A stretch of DNA of 64,000 nucleotides from an uncultured Sphingomonadaceae bacterium (GTDB taxonomy: Bacteria; Pseudomonadota; Alphaproteobacteria; Sphingomonadales; Sphingomonadaceae), in the NCBI GenBank assembly GCA_947494305.1, contig CANLUL010000003.1, positions 360,116 through 424,115 on the forward strand, given 5' to 3'. Made by a program: the position numbers and the translations under genes. Under the pieces are notes generated by a model that had not been told where the DNA came from, searched no databases, and was given only the letters and a program-made list of their open reading frames with translations. Below, piece by piece: positions 54,758 to 63,788 of this stretch (position 1 is the first letter of the stretch; every line of letters begins with the position of its first letter).

Positions 54758-55936
54758 ATGTCAGGCAGTAGCGCATTTTTCATTTTGATCCCGGCAATGT
54801 ATTTGCTCTTTACGTTGGCGCTTGCAACAATAGCATTTGTGGATCGCCGACTGATTGCGGCTCGTTGGGCATCGTTAGGTTTTGCAATTGCCTGCGCTTC
54901 GATACTTGTTGACGGATACAGAGAACCGGGCGGAGATGTCTGGGCCTCCTGGTTTAGCGTTGCGACACATTTTTTGCCATTGCTAGTCATGATCCAGGCG
55001 TTCCTTTCACGCCACAAGCGTAATGCTCCGGTCTTTGCTATTGTTCTGACGCTGGTGGCTTGTGTGTATGTAATGCCCGATATGATATGGGCACCGCCGC
55101 ATTGGTTTCGCGGCCTTTTCGTGCAGCTATTATGCTGTACTATCATTGCCTCTGGTTTGCCCATTTTATGGTCTTACCGTAGCAAATCACCGGTAGATCT
55201 GATGGCTTTCATTGCGGTTCTTGGTGCCGCCCTGTCCTATGCTGGCCGCACCGTTGTTATTGCGCTCAATCCTATTGGTGAGAACCAGCAGGGCGTGGTG
55301 GCCTTTTATGAAGGACTCAATATTGTTTTCCACGCTGCTAGTGCCTTGATGGGTATGGCAGTGGGTATCGTGCTGATGATGACCATTGGTTACGACATGA
55401 TGCGATTGCGGACCGAGGAAAGCGAGATTGATCCGCTGACCAGGCTTGGCAATCGCAGACGGCTTGATCGACAGGTAACGGAAGATGAGGTTGGTAAGCG
55501 TGCAATCGGCGCCACCATCGTGGTTGACCTTGATCATTTCAAAAAAGTGAATGATCAATATGGTCATGATGCCGGTGATCAGGTTCTGCGCGCGGTGGGT
55601 AAATGCTTGAAGAAACTGTTCAAAAACTTCGGCGTTGTGTGCCGCACTGGCGGAGAAGAATTTGTTGTACTTGTTGATGCAAAACATGCGGACGGTGTTT
55701 CGTCGCTGGCGCTTGCCGCTCGAAAGGGCATTTCAGGCCTTTCCTTTGACGGCGTGCTTGTAAAGGCAAACGTCACGGCGAGTGTCGGTTTTCATTGTCG
55801 AGATGCAAGCGAGACCGTGCAGGAGGCCATCCAGCAAGCCGATCAAGCCGTTTACTGTGCCAAAGCAGATGGCCGGGACCGTGTGGTTGGCGCTGTTATC
55901 GAAAGCGGGATGCAGGTTCTGAAAGCCGTCGCGTAA
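54758..55936 (+). CDS. Membrane diguanylate cyclase (GGEEF)
   Basis: A 392-residue c-di-GMP synthase. About seven N-terminal membrane helices (to about residue 210) come before the GGDEF domain (about 220-380), which begins IDPLTRLGNRRRLDRQV and has GGEEF at residues 298-302. The I-site RxxD is missing (KNFGVVCRT precedes GGEEF), so that mode of product inhibition is unlikely. No phosphodiesterase domain is present. It starts at ATG 54758 or TTG 54752, both without a clear ribosome site. The membrane part belongs to no sensor I can name. Confidence 0.9.
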   Translation: MSGSSAFFILIPAMYLLFTLALATIAFVDRRLIAARWASLGFAIACASILVDGYREPGGDVWASWFSVATHFLPLLVMIQAFLSRHKRNAPVFAIVLTLVACVYVMPDMIWAPPHWFRGLFVQLLCCTIIASGLPILWSYRSKSPVDLMAFIAVLGAALSYAGRTVVIALNPIGENQQGVVAFYEGLNIVFHAASALMGMAVGIVLMMTIGYDMMRLRTEESEIDPLTRLGNRRRLDRQVTEDEVGKRAIGATIVVDLDHFKKVNDQYGHDAGDQVLRAVGKCLKKLFKNFGVVCRTGGEEFVVLVDAKHADGVSSLALAARKGISGLSFDGVLVKANVTASVGFHCRDASETVQEAIQQADQAVYCAKADGRDRVVGAVIESGMQVLKAVA

Positions 55937-55942
55937 ACACTG

Positions 55943-57592
55943 TTACCGGTTTTGAAATCCACTCACCGTCGCCCCAGCAGCAGTCAAAAATTCAACATCG
56001 GTTTTGAGATGCAACAAACGCAAGCCGTTTTGCTTCATCGCCTCCATTAGAGCAGGTGCAAACGCATCGGTACTCTCAATCGTCGCGCTCCATCCGCCAT
56101 ATGCCTTTGCTAACGCCGCGAAATCGGGGTTCTTCAATTCGGTCGCCGATAGCCGGGTCGGATATTCGCGTTCCTGGTGCAGACGGATAGTCCCAAAGCT
56201 GCCATTGTCGATGACCAGGACCAGCAAGTTCGCATCATATTGCATCGCGGTGGCCAGTTCCTGACCATTCATCATGAAATCGCCATCCCCCGCCAGCGCG
56301 ACGACAGTGCGATCGGGAAAACGCAGCGCTGCTGCTACAGACGCCGGTACACCATAGCCCATGGCTCCCGATGTCGGGGCAAGTTGGCTCGGAAAATCGC
56401 CATATTTCCAATAGCGGTGCCACCAGCCGGAAAAGTTTCCCGCGCCATTGCAGATTATGGTGTCGGCTGGGAGCATATCTTGCATGGATGCGACACACTG
56501 ACCGAGATCGAGCTTTGCTTTTGTTGGTTGCGGTGTGGACCATGCAAGATAGTCATCATGCGCTGACTTGCCGGCGTCAAAACTGAGCAGATCATCCTCC
56601 CAAAGTGCGGCTTGTTCGGCAAATTCATCCATCTCCGCACAGATGGGCAGGTCGATGCGATAAACATGATTGAGTTCATCTGGATCAGGATGCACATGCA
56701 CCAATATTTGCTCGGGATGGTCGGGTGTAATCAGCGTATAGCCATCGGTGGTTGCCTCTCCAAGCCTGGCACCAACCGCTAATACGAGATCGGCATCCTT
56801 GATCCGCTGAACCAGTTTGGGGTTTGGTCCGTAACCCAGATTACCCGCATAGACCGGACTGGTATTGGGGAAATTATCCTGCCGCCGGAACGCGACTGCA
56901 ACCGGTAAGCCCAGACGCTCTGCATATTGCGCAAAATAGTGCTTGGCTTTGTCATCCCATCCGGCCCCGCCGACAATCGCGATCGGATCGGTCGCATCGC
57001 GCAGCATGTCGGTGAGCGTGGTCATCGCATCTGGGCAGAGCGGTTGGGCAGGGGCGATCACTTTCGGCCGATCCAGCGCCTCAACCTCGTCGCGCAGCAT
57101 ATCTTCTGGCAGTGCCAGCACAACCGGCCCAGGTCGTCCGGAACTGGCCGTGTCAAATGCGCGCGCGATATATTCGGGAATACGTGCGGCGTTATCGATC
57201 CGCGCGGCCCATTTGGCGAGCGGGGTGAACATTGCGGTGAAGTCGACTTCTTGAAACCCCTCGCGATCACGATCATCGCGCGCGACGTCGCCAATGAAGA
57301 GGATCATCGGTGTGCTGTCCTGCATCGCGGTGTGGACACCTATACTAGCATTGGTTGCGCCGGGGCCGCGGGTGACAAAGGCAATACCGGGCGCACCGGT
57401 CAATTTGCCATCTGCTTCTGCCATAAAAGCGGCGCTGCCGTCCTGACGGGTGGCGACGGTTTCAATCTCACCGCAATCATGCAGGGCATCAAGAACCGAG
57501 AGGAAGCTCTCGCCTGGGACGGTGAAAATCCGATCGGTTCCCTGAATGATCAGCTGATCAACCAGAACCTGTGCGCCAGTACGTTTTGACAT
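55943..57592 (-). CDS. Thiamine-diphosphate-dependent enzyme (acetolactate-synthase-like)
   Basis: A 549-residue three-domain ThDP enzyme (PYR domain about 1-165, central about 190-320, PP about 370-540). The PP domain contains the cofactor motif GDGDFMMNGQELATAMQYDANLLVLVIDN. The PYR-domain position that normally holds catalytic Glu is Asp51 in ATRQDGSAAFM, unlike the usual RQEGGAA-type sequence; this may tune or alter activity. It is not the standard biosynthetic IlvB. The aldehyde dehydrogenase gene lies 10 bases upstream on the same strand. The substrate is unknown; decarboxylation to an aldehyde then oxidised by the partner is plausible. Confidence 0.87.
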   Translation of the reverse strand: MSKRTGAQVLVDQLIIQGTDRIFTVPGESFLSVLDALHDCGEIETVATRQDGSAAFMAEADGKLTGAPGIAFVTRGPGATNASIGVHTAMQDSTPMILFIGDVARDDRDREGFQEVDFTAMFTPLAKWAARIDNAARIPEYIARAFDTASSGRPGPVVLALPEDMLRDEVEALDRPKVIAPAQPLCPDAMTTLTDMLRDATDPIAIVGGAGWDDKAKHYFAQYAERLGLPVAVAFRRQDNFPNTSPVYAGNLGYGPNPKLVQRIKDADLVLAVGARLGEATTDGYTLITPDHPEQILVHVHPDPDELNHVYRIDLPICAEMDEFAEQAALWEDDLLSFDAGKSAHDDYLAWSTPQPTKAKLDLGQCVASMQDMLPADTIICNGAGNFSGWWHRYWKYGDFPSQLAPTSGAMGYGVPASVAAALRFPDRTVVALAGDGDFMMNGQELATAMQYDANLLVLVIDNGSFGTIRLHQEREYPTRLSATELKNPDFAALAKAYGGWSATIESTDAFAPALMEAMKQNGLRLLHLKTDVEFLTAAGATVSGFQNR

Positions 57593-57602
57593 ATTATATT
57601 CC

Positions 57603-59036
57603 TCAGGCTTGGTGGATGGCTTTTGTGACCATATAGGCTTTTAGCCCATCGGGACCATCTTCACTGCCATGGCCACTTTCCTTGACACCGCCAAAGGGTG
57701 CATCCCCCGGGCTTACGGTAAGGTTGTTGATTGCAACCATACCGGCTTCGATCGCGTCCCCAACCAGATTGGCCGTGCGCAGGTTTTCGGTAAAGGCATA
57801 AGCAGCAAGGCCCAACGGCAACCGGTTGGCCTGTTCAATCGCTTCGTCCAATGTATCAAAGGGCCGCATCACTGCAACGGGACCAAAGGGCTCGTCATTC
57901 ATAATCTTCGCATCGAGCGGGACATGGGAGAGCACGGTGGGATCAAAGAAGAACCCGTTATCACTTTGACCACCTCCGCCTAAACGCACTTCGGCGCCTT
58001 TAGATTTCGCATCTGCCACCATAGCACCAACCGCTTCGGGGCGGCGCGGATTGGCGAGGGGGCCCATATCAACACCGCCAAAACCATCGCCAACGCTGAT
58101 TTTGATGGCGCGCTCGGTAAAGGCTTTTTCAAATTTTTCGTAGATGCCCGACTGGACATAGAAACGCGTGGGTGAAACGCATACCTGGCCAGCGTTACGG
58201 AATTTCCCGGTTACAACCAGATCCAAAGTCTTTTCCATATCGCAGTCATCGAACACCAGTACCGGTGCATGGCCGCCCAATTCCATCGTCGTGCGCTTCA
58301 TGCCATCAGCAGCCAGTTTCATTAGGTGCTTGCCGACCGGAACAGATCCGGTGAAGCTCACTTTCCGGATGACATCCGAAGCGATCAAGTGGCTGGAAAC
58401 TTCCGACGGATCACCAAATACGATTTGGCAAACACCGGAAGGCAGTCCGGCATCCTGAAGACAGCGCATCATTTCAATCGCACTGGCAGGTGTTTCCTCG
58501 GCTGGCTTCAATATGATCGAGCAGCCCGCTGCAATCGCGGGTGCCAGTTTCCGGATCGGGGTGAACACCGGGAAGTTCCACGGACTGAATGCAGCGACGG
58601 GACCAACTGGTTGATATTTCACAAAACTGTTCTGACCAGTCGGTCGCACCAATACCCGCCCGTAACAACGCTTTGCTTCTTCGGCCATAATATCAAACTG
58701 GCTGGCAGATGCGGTTACTTCGCCGATTGCTTGCGGCAATGGCTTACCTTGTTCGGCGGTCATTAGTTCGCCGATATCTGCCGCGCGTTCGCGCATCAAA
58801 TCGGCCGCTTTGTGCAGGACAGCCGCCCGCTCGCCCACTGGCGTATCGCGCCATTTTGGAAATGCTTTCGCCGCCGCGTCCAAGGCGCGATCAAGATCGG
58901 CAGTGGTTGCTTTTGGTAAATCCGATATCGTTTTGCCTGTGGCGGGATTTACAACGTGATGTATTTCACGGTCACCAACATCTATCCATTCGCCGTCAAT
59001 ATGAAGTTGAAGAGTTTTGGGATAATTGTTCGACAT
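57603..59036 (-). CDS. NAD(P)-dependent aldehyde dehydrogenase (succinate-semialdehyde-like)
   Basis: A 477-residue ALDH of the GabD-like group. It has VNPATGKTISDLPKAT at the start, PWNFPVFTPIRKLAPAIAAGCSIILKPAEETP, the cofactor segment FTGSVPVGKHLM, catalytic Glu in MELGGHAPVLVFDDCD, and catalytic Cys in FRNAGQVCVSPTRF. ATG 59036 has AGGAG 6 bases upstream; the frame is open to 59303 but the extension is antisense to the lactonase gene and not plausible. It is divergent from the lactonase gene and precedes the ThDP enzyme by 10 bases, so the two are probably co-transcribed. Confidence 0.9.
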   Translation of the reverse strand: MSNNYPKTLQLHIDGEWIDVGDREIHHVVNPATGKTISDLPKATTADLDRALDAAAKAFPKWRDTPVGERAAVLHKAADLMRERAADIGELMTAEQGKPLPQAIGEVTASASQFDIMAEEAKRCYGRVLVRPTGQNSFVKYQPVGPVAAFSPWNFPVFTPIRKLAPAIAAGCSIILKPAEETPASAIEMMRCLQDAGLPSGVCQIVFGDPSEVSSHLIASDVIRKVSFTGSVPVGKHLMKLAADGMKRTTMELGGHAPVLVFDDCDMEKTLDLVVTGKFRNAGQVCVSPTRFYVQSGIYEKFEKAFTERAIKISVGDGFGGVDMGPLANPRRPEAVGAMVADAKSKGAEVRLGGGGQSDNGFFFDPTVLSHVPLDAKIMNDEPFGPVAVMRPFDTLDEAIEQANRLPLGLAAYAFTENLRTANLVGDAIEAGMVAINNLTVSPGDAPFGGVKESGHGSEDGPDGLKAYMVTKAIHQA

Positions 59037-59121
59037 AGTTGCTCCTGAAACCGTTTCTGTTCGCACTAGACTTGTCGCCGCTTTCCCGCAATGATTGCGA
59101 CAAGATTCGAGAGGAAAAATC

Positions 59122-60042
59122 ATGGAGATTGTAACAGAAGGCCTTCGCTTTCCAGAAGGACCAATAGCAATGCCGGACGGCAGCGTAATTTTGGTCGAAA
59201 TAGCGGCACAACAACTGACCCGCGTCTTACCAGATGGTTCGAAAGAAGTGGTCGCGAAAACTGGCGGCGGTCCGAATGGCGCCGCGCTGGGCCCCGATGG
59301 CAAAATCTATGTTTGTAACAATGGCGGGTTTGAATATGACGAGAAAGACGGCTTTCTCACACCGGCGGGCATTGCCAAAGATTATGTCGGCGGCAGTATC
59401 CAGCGTGTTGATCCGGATACGGGTGAGGTTGAGACGCTCTATAATGACGGCGATTTTGACTGCATATTGCGCGGGCCCAATGACATTCAGTTCGATGCCC
59501 ATGGCGGCTTCTGGTTCACTGACCATGGTAAGACGGATTATGAGACACGCTGCCATGACATTGTCGGTATCTTCTATGCCAAAGCCGATGGCAGTCATCT
59601 GGAAGAAGTGGTCTTCCCCTCGCAAAACCCCAATGGCGTCGGGATCTCGCCCGATGGCAAGACGCTCTATGCGGCAGAAACCTTTACCTGCCGGCTGATG
59701 AAGTTCAACATTACAGAACCCGGCAAGGTCGCACCTGACGCGGGTCCCGGCGGTCCCGGCATTCCGGTCTATCGTCCAGAAGGCTATAAGTTTTTCGACA
59801 GTCTGGCGATGGAGGAATGCGGCAATATCTGTGTTGCCACCATTGGTGAGTGCGGGATCAGCGTGATCTCACCCGAAGGCGAACTGGTTGAGTTTGTTCC
59901 CACACCAGATATTTTTACGACCAATATCTGCTTTGGCGGAGAAGATATGATGGATGCCTATATCTGCCTGTCCGCATCCGGGAAACTGGCGAAGATGCGT
60001 TGGAAGAGGCCTGGTCTCAAATTGGAGTATTTGAACAAGTGA
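59122..60042 (+). CDS. SMP-30/gluconolactonase family protein
   Basis: A 306-residue six-bladed propeller lactonase of the SMP-30/LRE group. It contains EGLRFPEGPIAMPDG (metal-binding Glu), GPNDIQFDAHGGFWFTDHGK (conserved Asn and Asp), NPNGVGISPDGKTLYAAE and FFDSLAMEECGNICVATIG. The family hydrolyses sugar or aromatic lactones using a divalent metal. GAGAGG precedes ATG 59122. It overlaps the HAD gene by 4 bases and is divergent from the aldehyde dehydrogenase gene, so these four genes may serve one pathway. The substrate is not known. Confidence 0.88.
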   Translation: MEIVTEGLRFPEGPIAMPDGSVILVEIAAQQLTRVLPDGSKEVVAKTGGGPNGAALGPDGKIYVCNNGGFEYDEKDGFLTPAGIAKDYVGGSIQRVDPDTGEVETLYNDGDFDCILRGPNDIQFDAHGGFWFTDHGKTDYETRCHDIVGIFYAKADGSHLEEVVFPSQNPNGVGISPDGKTLYAAETFTCRLMKFNITEPGKVAPDAGPGGPGIPVYRPEGYKFFDSLAMEECGNICVATIGECGISVISPEGELVEFVPTPDIFTTNICFGGEDMMDAYICLSASGKLAKMRWKRPGLKLEYLNK

Positions 60043-60686
60043 ATTATACCACAGTAATATGGGATTTTGGCGGCGTTATCACCTCATCCCCTTTTGAAGC
60101 CTTTAACCGCCTCGAAGCCGAAAAAGGTGTTCCGCAAAATAGTGTGCGCCAGATCAATAGCGCCAACCCTGACGACAATGCGTGGGCGCAATTTGAACGT
60201 GCTGAACTTGATGCCGCCGGTTTTGACGAAGCCTTTGCCGCCGAAGCAAAGGCGCTGGGAATCGAGCTGCGCGGGGCAGATGTGCTCGCGGTTCTGGCGG
60301 GCGATGTGCGGCCCAATATGGTGGCAACGCTGGACCGCTTGAAAGCAGAAGGCTTCACCATTGCTTGCATCACCAACAATGTTCCCGCCGGCAAGGGCGC
60401 TGGCATGGCTATGGATGATGAAAAAGCGGAAGCGGTTAAAGCAATCATGCAGCGTTTTGACCATATTATCGAAAGCAGCAAGGCGGGTGTCCGCAAGCCT
60501 GATCCGCGTATCTATCAGATGATGTGCGAAGCGCTGGGCAAAGAGCCGTCGGAATGTATCTATCTCGATGATCTGGGCATCAACTGCAAACCCGCGGCGC
60601 AGCTGGGTATGGCGGCAATCAAGGTATCTGGCGAGGAACAAGCGCTGGGCGAGCTGGGTGCGTTGCTCGAGATGCAGTTGCCGTAA
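60039..60686 (+). CDS. HAD-IA family hydrolase
   Basis: A 215-residue haloacid dehalogenase-type protein. It shows VIWDFGGVITSSP (motif I, of the D-x-G-G-V kind seen in epoxide-hydrolase-N-terminal-like HADs), ACITNNVPAG (motif II), SKAGVRKPDPRIYQMMCEALG (motif III Lys) and YLDDLGINCKPAAQLGM (motif IV acids). A Gly in the second motif I place means a phosphatase role is less certain. It starts at GTG 60039 inside the lactonase stop, so translation is coupled. The substrate is unknown. Confidence 0.85.
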   Translation: MNYTTVIWDFGGVITSSPFEAFNRLEAEKGVPQNSVRQINSANPDDNAWAQFERAELDAAGFDEAFAAEAKALGIELRGADVLAVLAGDVRPNMVATLDRLKAEGFTIACITNNVPAGKGAGMAMDDEKAEAVKAIMQRFDHIIESSKAGVRKPDPRIYQMMCEALGKEPSECIYLDDLGINCKPAAQLGMAAIKVSGEEQALGELGALLEMQLP

Positions 60687-60807
60687 CGGCTTCGAACTTG
60701 TTTCTGAAAATTGTCTCCATCTCAGATCGGGCCGGTCTTAACGAAAGAGTCGCTGATTTGTCATCAAATCGCTATACCGACGGCTGATTGCATTATTGCG
60801 GGGATTC

Positions 60808-61644
60808 GTGAGCAGCAGTTTGGATAATCGATTGGGCGGATTCGGCCGTAGTTTGAGGAAAAATGGACTCTATCCGTTTCTTCTCGGGCTGCTGGCAATC
60901 TTGTTGCTCATACAGGTGATCCGACTGATCTGGACGGTCGTTACCCCGCTTGGCCCTGTTGGCGACTGGAATGCCAAAGAAGTAGAAGTCATACCGCCCC
61001 AATCACGTCTGTCTTTGTTCAGCAGTTTCGATCCGTTCTTTCGCTCTGGTCCGGGCGCACAAAGCGAAGTCGTTACTTCGCTGCAACTTACCTTATATGG
61101 CATAAGACAAAATACCGGCTCCGGCCTTGGTTCAGCAATTTTGGCTGGCCCCGATGGGGTACAGGATAGCTATGCTGTTGGAGAGGAAATTCAGTCCGGT
61201 GTGATGCTTGATGCGGTTAATTTCGATCATGTCGTATTGGATCGCGGCGGCGTTAAAGAGACTCTATATCTGGATCAATCTGTTCCCGCTGAGACTGTTG
61301 GCGGAGAAGCGCCCATTGCAGCCACAACCAATGCTATCGGTCTTGCACCGGCGTTGTCCGCCAATGCTTCGGAAATTGCCAGCTTTGCCCCGCGCAATGA
61401 AGATGGGAAGGTCACCGGAATTGTTCTATCTCCACAGGGAGATGGTGTGCTGTTCAAAGCCGCTGGCTTTCGCAGCGGTGACATCATCACATCTGTAAAC
61501 GGGAAGCCGGTCACATCGACTGCAGATATCGATGCGCTGAAAAGCCAGATTTCACCCGGTGCGCGCATTTCCGTAAACGTCGAACGCGGTGCCAATACCG
61601 TGCCGATCTCCATCAAATTACCCAACAATCCGTCAGGCCAATAA
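60808..61644 (+). CDS. gspC: Type II secretion system protein GspC
   Basis: A 278-residue inner-membrane component of the type II secretion system. It has a short cytoplasmic N-terminus, one membrane helix (LYPFLLGLLAILLLIQVIRLI), a periplasmic homology region (LQLTLYGIRQNTGSGLGSAILAGPDGVQDSYAVGEEI) and a C-terminal PDZ domain (LFKAAGFRSGDIITSVNGKPV...). It links the secretin to the inner-membrane platform. The start is probably GTG 60808, with GGGG upstream; TTG 60796 is an alternative. gspD overlaps its stop by one base. Confidence 0.9.
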   Translation: MSSSLDNRLGGFGRSLRKNGLYPFLLGLLAILLLIQVIRLIWTVVTPLGPVGDWNAKEVEVIPPQSRLSLFSSFDPFFRSGPGAQSEVVTSLQLTLYGIRQNTGSGLGSAILAGPDGVQDSYAVGEEIQSGVMLDAVNFDHVVLDRGGVKETLYLDQSVPAETVGGEAPIAATTNAIGLAPALSANASEIASFAPRNEDGKVTGIVLSPQGDGVLFKAAGFRSGDIITSVNGKPVTSTADIDALKSQISPGARISVNVERGANTVPISIKLPNNPSGQ

Positions 61645-63779
61645 TGCGTAACATCTTTGCCTTTCTCTTGATCCTTACCGCCTATGTGGCATCGCCGGTT
61701 CAGGCGCAGCACACATTGAATGTTCGCGATGCCGATATTCGCGCCTTTGTGCAGGACGCCGCCCGGGTCACGGGACGAACATTCATTCTCGATAGCAGGG
61801 TTCAAGGGAAAGTGTCTGTTGTGACGGATCGTCCCTTATCTCGTTCGGAATATTTTGAAATTTTCTTGTCCACCTTGCGGGCCAATGGATTGGTCGCTGT
61901 GCCGACGCGCGGCGGATATCGTATCCAGCCTGCTGATGGTGCCGCGACCCAGCCGACACGGATCGGAAGCCGGGGCAGCCCCGCCAATCAGTTTGTGACC
62001 GAAGTGGTCCGGTTGAAATCGATCGTCGCGACAGAAGCGATAGAAACCCTTCGGCCGTTGGTATCGAAACAGGGCTCGATTACCGCCAATCGCAATGCCA
62101 ATAGTCTGGTGGTGGTTGACTATGCTGACAATATCCGGCGCATCCGGGCTTTGGTGCGGCAGATCGATCGTGACAGCGCGGCTAGTGAGATTATCAATCT
62201 GAAAAATGCCGGTGCGCGGGAGATTGCGACTTCTTTGCAAGCCCTGGCCACACAAGGCGGTGGAGAAGGCATACGGACGCCAGTAACAGTCGTACCCATC
62301 GATAGCAGCAATAGCATCGCCTTGCGCGGTGATCCGGGTGCAGTGGCACGGTTTGCTACCATGGCACGTGAACTCGATGAACGCGCGGAACTCGGTACAG
62401 AAATCCGGGTCCATCGTCTCGGTTATGCCAATGCAGAGGCATTATTGCCGGTCATTGAACAGTTATTGGGGCAAGGCGGCAACGGTAGCGCGGCTGGTGC
62501 CACTGTTGCGCCAGCTGGAGGCGGTGAAGGTGCTTCGGCAGCGACAGCCGTCTCTGCAACGGGCAACGGTATCGCGCGTCGCGGCCCCGCGATTGTCACG
62601 CGTCTCGAAGGCACAAACGCCTTGATCGTTGCAGCCAACCCGGAAGTACAACGCATGGTGGGCGAGTTGATCCGGCAATTGGATGTGCGGCAGGAACAAG
62701 TGGTTGTCGAAGCGATAATTGTCGAGATTTCTGAAAGCCTCGCGAAGGAGCTGGGTGTGCAATGGTTGGTCGGCGGCGAAGATGTCCCCTTTGCTGTTAC
62801 GAATTTCTCCAATGCTTCACCCAATATTGTTGATGTTGCTGGCGGTTTGCTGGCCGATCAATTCGATACAACCACAACGACAACGACAGACACCGCTACA
62901 ACCGTAACGACCAACAGTGCGGTTGGCGATTCACTGCAGCAAAATGCCGCTGATGCGATTTTGGGTGCACGCGGCGGTTTTGGCGGCTTTGCAACTAGTC
63001 TGGGTGGTAACGCAGTGCTTGGAGCAATCATCAACGCGGTGCAGAGCGACACGGATAGCAATGTGCTTTCCACACCCTCGCTAACCGTGAATGATAATCT
63101 AAAGGGCAGCATATTATTTGGGCAGGAGATCCCGGTTTCGACCGGAGAGGCTTTAAGCAATAATTTCGATAACGCCTTCCGCACGATCCAGCGTCAAAAT
63201 GTCGGGATCGAGCTGGAAGTGACACCACAAATCAACGCGGGTCGCGAAGTGCGGATGGAACTCAGGCAACAGGTCAGTTCAATTGCCGGCCCGGTTTCGG
63301 ATGATTTTAACGAACTGATCATCAACAAACGCGAGATCAATACGACGGTGACCGTTGGCGATGGTGAGATTGTGGCATTGGGTGGATTGCTTGATGACAA
63401 TGAACGCCGCACGATTCAAAAGGTTCCGCTGTTGGGCGATATTCCGATCCTTGGTGAGCTCTTCAAATCACGTGGCAAGAGCCGGGTGAAGACCAACTTG
63501 ATGGTGTTCATTCGTCCAACGATATTGAAGGATCCGAATGACGCTCGGGCCTTTTCCAGTCAGCGCTATGGTTATATTCGGGATCGGCAATTGCGCCGCA
63601 ACCCCGATCTGGAACCGTCGCTGGACGCGCTGGTCCGCGACTATCTGGGCACGGTACCGCCTGGCGCAGGTGTGCAGCGAGCAGATGACCAGATTATCTA
63701 TGCACCGGGACAGGCGCCACAAGCGCCAACCAATATTGAACAAACATCTCCACCGCCGAGTGAAGCTCCACCACAATAG
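61644..63779 (+). CDS. gspD: Type II secretion system secretin GspD
   Basis: A 711-residue secretin that forms the outer-membrane pore of the type II system. A signal peptide (ILTAYVASPVQA) is followed by the N0 domain (LNVRDADIRAFVQDAARVTGRTFILDSRVQGKVSVV), three KH-like N domains and the secretin core with VPLLGDIPILGELFKS near residue 594. A threonine-rich stretch (about residues 410-425) sits at the core entry. The tail after the core is long and Pro/Gln-rich. It overlaps gspC by one base and precedes gspE by 9 bases. Confidence 0.95.
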   Translation: MRNIFAFLLILTAYVASPVQAQHTLNVRDADIRAFVQDAARVTGRTFILDSRVQGKVSVVTDRPLSRSEYFEIFLSTLRANGLVAVPTRGGYRIQPADGAATQPTRIGSRGSPANQFVTEVVRLKSIVATEAIETLRPLVSKQGSITANRNANSLVVVDYADNIRRIRALVRQIDRDSAASEIINLKNAGAREIATSLQALATQGGGEGIRTPVTVVPIDSSNSIALRGDPGAVARFATMARELDERAELGTEIRVHRLGYANAEALLPVIEQLLGQGGNGSAAGATVAPAGGGEGASAATAVSATGNGIARRGPAIVTRLEGTNALIVAANPEVQRMVGELIRQLDVRQEQVVVEAIIVEISESLAKELGVQWLVGGEDVPFAVTNFSNASPNIVDVAGGLLADQFDTTTTTTTDTATTVTTNSAVGDSLQQNAADAILGARGGFGGFATSLGGNAVLGAIINAVQSDTDSNVLSTPSLTVNDNLKGSILFGQEIPVSTGEALSNNFDNAFRTIQRQNVGIELEVTPQINAGREVRMELRQQVSSIAGPVSDDFNELIINKREINTTVTVGDGEIVALGGLLDDNERRTIQKVPLLGDIPILGELFKSRGKSRVKTNLMVFIRPTILKDPNDARAFSSQRYGYIRDRQLRRNPDLEPSLDALVRDYLGTVPPGAGVQRADDQIIYAPGQAPQAPTNIEQTSPPPSEAPPQ

Positions 63780-63788
63780 GATCGGTAC

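Noticed and set aside
56927..57589. 220-codon plus-strand frame opposite the ThDP enzyme
   Set aside because: A shadow frame of a well-supported gene; the composition is not protein-like and there is no start context.
61836..62414. 192-codon minus-strand frame opposite gspD
   Set aside because: Shadow of the secretin gene, with no independent support.
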